From contig UBXV01000040.1 in assembly GCA_900469625.1 (NCBI GenBank), positions 1 through 64,000 on the forward strand: 64,000 nucleotides of DNA, read 5' to 3'. This document shows, in pieces, positions 57,874 to 64,000 of this stretch. The DNA is from Hyphomicrobiales bacterium. GTDB lineage: Bacteria; Pseudomonadota; Alphaproteobacteria; Rhizobiales; Rhizobiaceae. The notes below the pieces were generated by a model, which worked only from the letters and a program-made list of their open reading frames with translations, did no database searches and was not told the origin of the DNA. Both the position numbers and the translations under genes were made by a program. The number at the start of each line of letters is the position of its first letter. Position 1 is the first letter of the stretch.

Positions 57874-60471
57874 CTAGAAGCGCTTCGTGAAACTCGCGCG
57901 GAACGTTCGTCCCGGCGATGGGACAAGGCCCGTCGACAGCGGATCGAGATAGTATTCGTCTCCGACGTTTTCGACGCTGAAGTCCAGCCACACATCCTCA
58001 TCGACCTTGTAGCTGCCGAACAGATCGAGGATCCTGTTTGCATGGTAACCCGGCGCCTGCGTATGCGAGCCGGTGTAATGGGAGTAACCACCGACGCGCT
58101 CCCCGAAAGCGTAAACCCGAGCGCCGAGCGTCAGCTTCTGATCGAAAAGACGCGTGCCCACCGTCAGGCTTCCCGAGTATTTCGGGGGAACATTCATCAT
58201 CCCGTAGTCGAACGGCAGTTTCTCGAAACCGCAACCAGCCGGAATGACCAGCGTGATCAGGTTGGCCTCCTTGTCGCGGCAGAAACTTACATCCGTGTAA
58301 TAGGTGAACGCCGCCTCGACGAAGAAGACTTCCGCGTCGTAGGATGCGGAGGTTTCGTATCCCCTGAACCGTGCATCGGCGATGTTGTCCCATCGATAGA
58401 GCCAAAAACCTTCCGGCGTGACGTAGCGCTCCCGCCCGATGAAACCGTCATAGCTGTTGTCGAAATACGTGACCTTGAGCCTCAGCGCGTCGCCGGCGCG
58501 CAGGATATCGTCCTGCTTGACGTTGAACCCGAACTCCATGTTCGACGACGTCTCGGGCTTCAGATGCGGGTTGGGCGTAAAGCCGGTCGAAACACCGGTT
58601 TCCCGCAGGCTGAGCGGCCGCCAGCCCTGAGCATAGGAGGCAAACAACTGGACGCCATCAAGGGGTTGCAGCGTAACACCGACCGACGGGTTGACCTGGC
58701 TCGCCGAAGCATAATCGAAATCGTGTAGCGCCACATGCGCCCCCTGATTGTCAAAATAGTCGAAGCGCAATCCACCCATCAGCGAAAGCCACTCGTTGAT
58801 TTCGAGCTTCGATTGATTGAATGCGCTCGCCAGAACGCGATTGCCGTTGGGATTTGCGCCGACATAGCTACCTGAGATGCCGAGCTCTCCGTTCTCCTTT
58901 GCTGTCTCGTAAACCAGCTCGACGCCGTTGGTCATCGTCAGCGTGCCGATGCCGGTCTCGAACTCCCAATCCGTGGAGACATCACCGCCCAGCGTCCTGA
59001 TCGCGCTTTCGACCTCCGTCAATTTTCTGCCGCCCGACGTCGTGCCGCCACTGTAGAAATTGACGATGCCACCCTTCGTGGCGACGTCCGTGAGCCACGC
59101 ATTCGCGTTCAGTGCGAGAAGGTTGTCGTGGGCGAACTGATATGCGTAGCCGGCTTTTGCCGTATGCGTCTGGGTTCTCGAGAGGTCGTTTTGCGCAAGG
59201 CGGTAGTAGGATGTCGGGCCGCTGATATAGGGCAGGAAGTTCTCGTCGATGTTGCCGTATTCATTGGCGTAGTAGATGTAGCTTAAGGACAGGGAGTGGC
59301 CGTCACCCCATTGCACGCTGCCCTTTCCTAGAAAGGATTCCATGTCCTGCGAGGTGTTAAAGACTTCCTTGCCGGGCTTGATCGGCGACAGAGCCTTGCC
59401 TGAATAGGTGGAGTGACCGTTCGAGCCGGCAAAATAGTTGCCCGACTTTCGCCGAGAAAAGCCGGTCAGCAGCTCATAGTCTTCCCCTGCCACGGCGCCG
59501 ACCATGCTTCCCGAGAAAGCGTCGCCGTTGAAAATGTCCGAACTTGCGTCACGAGGAAATGTGATCGGATTGAAACCGAAGCCGAGCGCCGAAGCTGGCG
59601 GAGCGATGCTGTTGCCGCCCAACCCTCCCTTGACGCGCAAGGCCCAGTCGTCGCCGGGCTTCAACAGATCGCCGCCCTCAAGCGTGCGCATGTTGACCAC
59701 CCCGCCCATGGCACCAACGCCGCCGGCACCGGCGCTCGGGCCCTTGGCGATGTCCACGCCGCCGAGAAAATCCGGATCGACGAACACTTCGTTGCGGCTG
59801 CCGCGATAGCCACGATAGGAATGGCTGCTCTGTCTGGTTCCATCGACCATGAGATTGACGCGGTTCTGGCCCTGAAGGCCGCGAATATTGACGTCGACCG
59901 ATGCGCCGACCCTGTTACCGGAGGCAATGACACCGGGTGCCGATTTGAAGATGTCGCCGACGGATGTCGGCGGAACCCGGTCGATCTGCTCGGCGCTGAT
60001 ATGGCTGACCGACCCCGCGGTTTCATAAGGGATATCAGAGGGGGTTCGACCACCCTTGACGACAATCGGGCTGAGCGCTGTCGCGCCATCCGGATCGGGC
60101 AGCGCATGAGCCGCGCTATCGCGGTCGCTGACGGAAACAGAACGCGGGCCACTGAAACGGTGCGTCAAACCGGTTCCCGAAAGCAGGGTGGCGACCGCCT
60201 GCTGCGCCGTCATCGTTCCGCGAACCGGCTGACCGGCCCGTGACGCATTTGGGGTTTCGCCAAAGACGACGTCGATGCCGGTGACGCGCACGATGTCGTT
60301 CAGGGCCTCGCGGACGGGCTTTTGCGGAATGTCGAAGTCATATGTCCTGACGGCGGCCTGGGCAAAAGCCGGGCTCGGATACGAACCTCCGCCGCCAGCC
60401 GCTACCAATACCGTCGTCGCCAACAGAGCGAACGCCCCGCGCCTTACTCGTCTGCCCGTCATCTTGAACAC
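57874..60471 (-). CDS. TonB-dependent receptor with STN domain (FecA-like; iron/haem uptake)
   Basis: The protein has about 865 residues. The start may be the GTG at 60471, with AAGGATGA upstream, or the ATG three codons on. The signal sequence (RGAFALLATTVLVAAGG) is followed by an STN signalling domain (~43-95, TYDFDIPQKPVREALNDIV) and a plug domain (~150-260, GDIFKSAPGVIASGNRVG; VDVNIRGLQG). A 22-strand barrel ends in FRASFTKRF with the C-terminal Phe. The STN domain means it signals to FecR/FecI when loaded. Residues such as NPHLKPETS and the haemoglobin-receptor-like barrel suggest a haem- or siderophore-type ligand, not resolved further. It is the third gene after fecI and fecR. Confidence 0.9.
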   Translation of the reverse strand: MFKMTGRRVRRGAFALLATTVLVAAGGGGSYPSPAFAQAAVRTYDFDIPQKPVREALNDIVRVTGIDVVFGETPNASRAGQPVRGTMTAQQAVATLLSGTGLTHRFSGPRSVSVSDRDSAAHALPDPDGATALSPIVVKGGRTPSDIPYETAGSVSHISAEQIDRVPPTSVGDIFKSAPGVIASGNRVGASVDVNIRGLQGQNRVNLMVDGTRQSSHSYRGYRGSRNEVFVDPDFLGGVDIAKGPSAGAGGVGAMGGVVNMRTLEGGDLLKPGDDWALRVKGGLGGNSIAPPASALGFGFNPITFPRDASSDIFNGDAFSGSMVGAVAGEDYELLTGFSRRKSGNYFAGSNGHSTYSGKALSPIKPGKEVFNTSQDMESFLGKGSVQWGDGHSLSLSYIYYANEYGNIDENFLPYISGPTSYYRLAQNDLSRTQTHTAKAGYAYQFAHDNLLALNANAWLTDVATKGGIVNFYSGGTTSGGRKLTEVESAIRTLGGDVSTDWEFETGIGTLTMTNGVELVYETAKENGELGISGSYVGANPNGNRVLASAFNQSKLEINEWLSLMGGLRFDYFDNQGAHVALHDFDYASASQVNPSVGVTLQPLDGVQLFASYAQGWRPLSLRETGVSTGFTPNPHLKPETSSNMEFGFNVKQDDILRAGDALRLKVTYFDNSYDGFIGRERYVTPEGFWLYRWDNIADARFRGYETSASYDAEVFFVEAAFTYYTDVSFCRDKEANLITLVIPAGCGFEKLPFDYGMMNVPPKYSGSLTVGTRLFDQKLTLGARVYAFGERVGGYSHYTGSHTQAPGYHANRILDLFGSYKVDEDVWLDFSVENVGDEYYLDPLSTGLVPSPGRTFRASFTKRF

Positions 60472-60615
60472 TCATCCTTCGATACAAGAGTGAAGGCATG
60501 GTCCTCTTGACGTCGTCTGCCTTCCCATAAGCTCAATCGCGGGAGAGGGGCGCAGACCCTCACAAAAACGACGGGAACCGAAAAGAAATTTTGGCGCGCC
60601 TATCCGGCGATCGGG

Positions 60616-61611
60616 TCAGGGGCCGATCAGCGTCAGTCGGCCGCCAAGATGCGTCACGCGCATTCCGACCGATGCTTGAACGGCGGCGAGTGCCGCGTCC
60701 GGATCGTCAAGAGAAACGTTGCCGCTGACGCGGCGTTGGCCAAGTTCGGAACCGAGCAGGACGATGCGGCCCTTGCGATATCGGCCAATCTTTTCGAGGA
60801 CATCGGTGAGCCGTTCGTTGGTGAATATGTAGCGGCCCGCGTGCCATGCCATGCTCGTTTCGAGATCGACGGTGCGTGCGCTCCCCAATCCGGCCGCGTC
60901 GTACTCGATCCTCTCGCCGGGTTTGAGGCGGACATCCAATTGCTGCCCGTTCAGCGACACGGCGACGCTGCCGCTCGCCAGCGTGACCGCCACTTTCCCG
61001 GAGCCGTCGAGCGCGACGTCGAACACCGTGCCGAGGACGAGCGCTTTGCCGTCACCGGCCTCAACGACGAAAGGCACGCCAGACGGCCGCACGTGAAGCG
61101 ATACGGCGCCACGCCGCAGCCGTATCCGCCGTTCCCCGGGGGTAATGACGCTGTCGATTGCCGTGTCGGCGTCGAGGAGCACCGAGGAGCCGTCCGCAAG
61201 CGTGATCTGGCGACGCTCGCCGCGCGCGGCGACATGGTCCGCGCCCAAGTCCTGGATTAAATGCGGATGATCGAGCCACAGCCAGGTTCCGAGCATGATT
61301 GCCAGCAGCGAACCGGCCACGGTACCGCCTTCGAGGCGGCGGTTTCGTCGCTGTCGCTGGATCCTCAGGAGAGGTTCGGCCAGTTCGTCGGCCGAGCCTC
61401 CTTCGACCGGCGAGCCGGCGGAACCCATCTGCGACCACAGCGCCTTCACGTCTTCAAAGGCCACCGCGTGCACCTCGGATACGTCGAGCCACCGGCGGAA
61501 ATCCCGCATCTCCGCGCGCGTGGGTTTGCCGTTCATGCGCGTGAACCAGGCGACGGCTTCCTTGTCGATCAGCGATTTGTCTCGCGGCGAAACAGCCGAA
61601 GGGTCTGCCAT
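60616..61611 (-). CDS. fecR: FecR-family anti-sigma/signal transducer
   Basis: The protein has 331 residues. The N-terminal cytoplasmic DUF4880-type region (KEAVAWFTRMNGKPTRAEMRDFRRWL) binds the sigma factor. One membrane helix (~100-117, GSLLAIMLGTWLWL) leads to the periplasmic FecR domain (RQITLADGSSVLLDADTAI) and a C-terminal secretin/STN-interacting region (IFTNERLTDVLEKIGRYRKG). It passes the signal from the receptor to FecI. It starts 17 bases after the fecI stop and precedes the receptor gene by 144 bases. Confidence 0.93.
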   Translation of the reverse strand: MADPSAVSPRDKSLIDKEAVAWFTRMNGKPTRAEMRDFRRWLDVSEVHAVAFEDVKALWSQMGSAGSPVEGGSADELAEPLLRIQRQRRNRRLEGGTVAGSLLAIMLGTWLWLDHPHLIQDLGADHVAARGERRQITLADGSSVLLDADTAIDSVITPGERRIRLRRGAVSLHVRPSGVPFVVEAGDGKALVLGTVFDVALDGSGKVAVTLASGSVAVSLNGQQLDVRLKPGERIEYDAAGLGSARTVDLETSMAWHAGRYIFTNERLTDVLEKIGRYRKGRIVLLGSELGQRRVSGNVSLDDPDAALAAVQASVGMRVTHLGGRLTLIGP

Positions 61612-61628
61612 GGATGGTCTTTTCTGAG

Positions 61629-62165
61629 CTATTCGTCTGTTGCCGGAGTGCCGCCGACGGCAGGATTGCGATGGCCTTGGCGGACGGATTGGCAGGCCAC
61701 GATAGCCTTGGCGATCTCTCGCTCGACCGTGCTGTAGGACACGCCGAGCCCGTGCGCGATTTCATCATAGGTGCACAGGTGGAACCTGTTGAGCATGAAG
61801 GCCTGGCGTGTTCGCAGCGGCAATCGGGCAAGCACTTGCTCAAGGCATTGCAGCTCCTCGCGAGCGGCAACCGCCTGGTCCGGCAGGACGGCCGGCGGCG
61901 CGTATTGCTCCTCGGTGATCCTGCCGAAGAAGGCCTTGCGCCGCGTCTCCGATCGAAAATGGCTGATCGCGACGAACCGCGTCGCTCTGGCGAGATAGGA
62001 AGGCGTGAGCGTGATGTGCTCTCTGGCTTTGGCAAGAACGGCGGCAAACACATCCTGCACGATATCCGGCGCCGCGACCGGGCCGATCCGCCTCGATGCA
62101 ATCTGCTGCAGTCGCGCGCGCTCGGTCACATAGAGCTTCTCGAGTTCTTCCTTGTTCGCGCTCAC
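61629..62165 (-). CDS. fecI: FecI-type ECF sigma factor
   Basis: The protein has 178 residues starting with GTG. Region 2 (DIVQDVFAAVLAKA; SYLARATRFVAISHFRSE) and region 4 (LPLRTRQAFMLNRFHLCTYDEIAHGLGVSYSTVEREIAKAI, listed here in part) are clear. It directs RNA polymerase to the receptor operon when FecR signals ligand binding. Upstream at 62218-62232 is a TGA-N9-TCA sequence matching the iron-responsive operator bound by RirA in rhizobia. fecIR would therefore be expressed in low iron. Confidence 0.93.
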   Translation of the reverse strand: MSANKEELEKLYVTERARLQQIASRRIGPVAAPDIVQDVFAAVLAKAREHITLTPSYLARATRFVAISHFRSETRRKAFFGRITEEQYAPPAVLPDQAVAAREELQCLEQVLARLPLRTRQAFMLNRFHLCTYDEIAHGLGVSYSTVEREIAKAIVACQSVRQGHRNPAVGGTPATDE

Positions 62166-62217
62166 CGTCGTGCGCCCCCTCCGTTGCTCGACGGGCGAGG
62201 CGCCTCCAGCAAAATCA

Positions 62218-62232
62218 TGACGTCAATTGTCA
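62218..62232 (-). promoter_or_regulatory. Iron-responsive operator (RirA-type IRO box) upstream of fecI
   Basis: TGACGTCAATTGTCA fits TGA-N9-TCA, the IRO box recognised by RirA in rhizobia. It lies inside a wider inverted repeat CATGAC/GTCATG (62216-62234) and 53 bases before the fecI start, where it would overlap the promoter. Confidence 0.55.
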
Positions 62233-62464
62233 TGTTTTACTAGCAGGCGCGTTTTGGATTCGCAATCGACCGCCCTGGTCATATTCCGAAGATTGATAGC
62301 GCGTCTCTCACCGCCCATGGCTGAGCATCTCAGCTGGCCTGCGGCGACGTTCCGCCTCTCGGCCGATTTGCGCGCGCTCCTCGCATCGGCGAGCGAGCGT
62401 GCCAGGCCCACCAGTCGCTGCACCTGGGTTTGGGGCGCGCAACCTAATAGATTGCAGCTATCAC

Positions 62465-62483
62465 ATTCATAGTGACTATGAAT
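62465..62483. promoter_or_regulatory. LysR-type operator candidate (T-N11-A dyad)
   Basis: ATTCATAGT and ACTATGAAT are perfect 9-bp inverted arms around one G. The dyad contains the T-N11-A pattern typical of LysR-family binding sites. It lies upstream of the SbtA-like gene, whose downstream neighbour encodes a LysR-type regulator. Confidence 0.5.
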
Positions 62484-62540
62484 TCGCACTATCTTCGACG
62501 ATATGGCAAATGCTCGACCAGAACGGACGGAAATGAACAA

Positions 62541-62637
62541 GTCCCGCGGGTTCGCCCGCACGTGAACAACTGCAGGGAGCCGTACCTTCGCAGGTTTTCA
62601 AAGCGGTACGACCGATGTCGTGCCGCTTCTTTTTTTG
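62541..62637 (+). promoter_or_regulatory. Structured leader with terminator/antiterminator upstream of the SbtA-like gene
   Basis: A hairpin GCGGG-TTCG-CCCGC (62546-62559) is followed by CGTACC (62581-62586). CGTACC can pair with GGTACG (62605-62610). The same GGTACG is part of a strong terminator: AAGCGGTACGAC (62601-62612), loop CGAT, GTCGTGCCGCTT (62617-62628, one G-U pair), then C and seven T. The two structures exclude each other, as in attenuators and riboswitches. The transporter ATG follows 25 bases after the T-run. No known riboswitch class was recognised. Confidence 0.6.
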
Positions 62638-62661
62638 AGACCTCCAACCTGACGGCACCCC

Positions 62662-63651
62662 ATGAACCTCTATTTGTCCATCGTCGAGCAGAACCTTCTG
62701 TCGCCGCCAGTCCTCTTCTTCTGCCTTGGCTTCATCGTCTCTGTCTTCGGAGCGTCGATCGCCCTGCCAGCCGGCGTGTCAAAGATGATCGCGATCTACC
62801 TGATGCTGGCGATCGGATTTAAGGGCGGGGCTGCGATCGGCATGGGCGCGCTCTCGACGGAGGTCATTCTGTGCCTGATCGTCGGCGTGGTCCTGTCCGG
62901 AGCGATGCCCTTCGCCGCATTTCGCCTGCTTGGACTTGTTTCGCCGCTACCGGCAACGGACCGGGCCGCGATCGCAGCCCACTATGGCTCGATTTCGATC
63001 GTCACATTTACGGCCGCGACCGATGCCTTGATCCGGCTGGGTCTCGACTACAGCGCCACCATGGCGGCGGTTGCTGCCGCCATGGAAGCCCCCGCGATCA
63101 TCAGCGCCGTCTATCTCCTGCAGAAGGCCGGATCGGGAAAATGCAGCGAGAACATGGTGGCCAGTCCAACGGTCATGCGCGAGGTGTTCTTCAACGTCAC
63201 GATTGTCGTCCTCGTTGGCGCCTTCGCCATCGGTGCGGTGACAGGCGAGCGCGGGCTCTCGGACGTCTCCGGCTTCCTCGTCGATCCCTTCGGGGGTGTG
63301 CTTTGCCTCTTTCTTCTCGACCTGGGCGCTGTCGCGGGGCAGGGGCTGCGCACCGGTTGGCGTTCGCTCAGCTTGCCGCTGGTGCTGTTTGCCGCCTGGA
63401 TGCCGGCGCTGTCGGCCATGCTCGCCTTTCTGTCGGCATTGGCGCTCGGTCTGTCGCATGGCAATGCTGCCTTGCTGATGACCCTTGCCGCCAGCGCCTC
63501 TTACATCGCGGCGCCCGCGGCCATGCGCATAGCCGCGCCGAGCGCGCGGCCGGGAATCTACCTGACCATGGCATTGGGGGTTACGTTCCCGCTGAATTTG
63601 CTGATCGGGGTGCCGCTCTATATTTCCATCACCAGCGTTCTCGCACCGTAG
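62662..63651 (+). CDS. SbtA-like sodium-dependent bicarbonate transporter family permease (DUF897)
   Basis: The protein has 329 residues with about ten membrane segments in two inverted halves. The pattern FIVSVFGASIALPAGVSKMIAIYLMLAIGFKGG at the start (quoted in part: ALPAGVSKMI, LMLAIGFKGG) and AAHYGSISIVTFTAATDAL in the middle is that of the SbtA family. SbtA proteins import bicarbonate with Na+ in cyanobacteria; in heterotrophs the substrate is not established. The ribosome-binding site is weak. Control is suggested by the LysR-type dyad, the terminator-like leader and the neighbouring LysR gene. Confidence 0.85.
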   Translation: MNLYLSIVEQNLLSPPVLFFCLGFIVSVFGASIALPAGVSKMIAIYLMLAIGFKGGAAIGMGALSTEVILCLIVGVVLSGAMPFAAFRLLGLVSPLPATDRAAIAAHYGSISIVTFTAATDALIRLGLDYSATMAAVAAAMEAPAIISAVYLLQKAGSGKCSENMVASPTVMREVFFNVTIVVLVGAFAIGAVTGERGLSDVSGFLVDPFGGVLCLFLLDLGAVAGQGLRTGWRSLSLPLVLFAAWMPALSAMLAFLSALALGLSHGNAALLMTLAASASYIAAPAAMRIAAPSARPGIYLTMALGVTFPLNLLIGVPLYISITSVLAP

Positions 63652-63699
63652 GATATTGCGCAGGGTCTCCAGCTCTGACCAGACCGATGACGACGCCCG

Positions 63700-64000
63700 T
63701 CAGGCAATGCCCTTCAGACGGGCGACTTCGTCCGCTTCACGCGCAAGGATCTCATAGTGGCGCTGTCGCCCGCTGTTTTCGCGCCAATAGAAGCCGACTT
63801 CGCGGCGTGCTGCCCAGTCCTCGATTTCAATCAACGTGACATCGTCGTCCTTGCGAAACTCCGCACGGGCATAGAGCTCCGGAAACAGCGAGCACCCCAT
63901 GCCGATGGAGACCATCTGCCGGATGGAATCGAGACTTGTGCCCTCATAGTCGTCGATGACCTGCGCATCCGCAGCGCTCGCGAGATGCCGCACGTTTTCA
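63700..64000 (-). CDS. LysR-type transcriptional regulator, C-terminal part (runs off the window)
   Basis: About 100 residues of the effector-binding domain are seen, open to the right edge. SIRQMVSIGMGCSLFPELYA is the typical 'G-x-G-x-x-L-x-P' segment of LysR proteins (OxyR-like branch), and the tail reads READEVARLKGIA. The DNA-binding N-terminus is outside the window. It is convergent with the SbtA-like gene 48 bases away. It may regulate that gene through the dyad at 62465. Confidence 0.82.
   Translation of the reverse strand, partial: ENVRHLASAADAQVIDDYEGTSLDSIRQMVSIGMGCSLFPELYARAEFRKDDDVTLIEIEDWAARREVGFYWRENSGRQRHYEILAREADEVARLKGIA

Overview
The window looks like part of a repABC megaplasmid or chromid from a member of the Rhizobiaceae (Rhizobium/Sinorhizobium/Ensifer type). 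The evidence is a complete repA-repB-repC operon with a counter-transcribed RNA in the repB-repC gap, parS-like palindromes of the repABC class, high GC coding sequence, ExoF/ExoY/ExoP-like exopolysaccharide proteins, and an iron-responsive operator of the rhizobial RirA type.

Left arm (1-19.8 kb). The window opens inside an IS66-family element. A small anti-phage island follows: an integral membrane protein of unknown function, a large EVE-HNH endonuclease (probably a modification-dependent, type IV restriction enzyme) and, divergently, a SIR2-DUF4020 protein that is split into two overlapping reading frames. A decayed tyrosine recombinase comes next, preceded by a perfect 13-9-13 inverted repeat that looks like a recombinase core site. 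From 9.3 to 14.7 kb the DNA is gene-poor. It holds three parS-like 16-mers, a cold-shock protein gene and one small conserved gene. The repABC operon (minus strand, 14.7-18.4 kb) carries replication and partition.

Central block (19.8-54.2 kb). This is an almost uninterrupted locus for a surface polysaccharide of the Wzx/Wzy type. It has an initiating sugar-phosphate transferase, five glycosyltransferase-like or GT-associated genes, a flippase, a polymerase, an ExoP/Wzc-like copolymerase and an ExoF-like export protein. The tailoring genes are unusually rich. An amino-sugar set (FlaA1/CapD-type 4,6-dehydratase, DegT aminotransferase, formyltransferase-like protein, ATP-grasp protein, PIG-L deacetylase) would make a modified amino sugar. 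A sulfation set (CysD, CysN/C, CysQ and two sulfotransferases) would make PAPS, use it and recycle the PAP by-product. An acyl-transfer set (FkbH-like protein, acyl carrier protein, MBOAT acyltransferase and an AlgJ-like SGNH protein) would attach a glyceroyl-type or related acyl group. A secreted pectate-lyase-like protein and a secreted glycine-rich repeat protein lie in or beside the locus. Two distant transcription units, the MBOAT operon and the export operon, share the same 88-base promoter/leader sequence.

Right arm (54.2-64 kb). A full-length aconitase B gene with a strong hairpin behind it is followed by a FecI-FecR-FecA-type iron or haem uptake system on the minus strand, with an iron-responsive operator upstream. 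Last come an SbtA-like transporter gene preceded by a terminator/antiterminator-like leader RNA, and the end of a LysR-type regulator that runs off the window.
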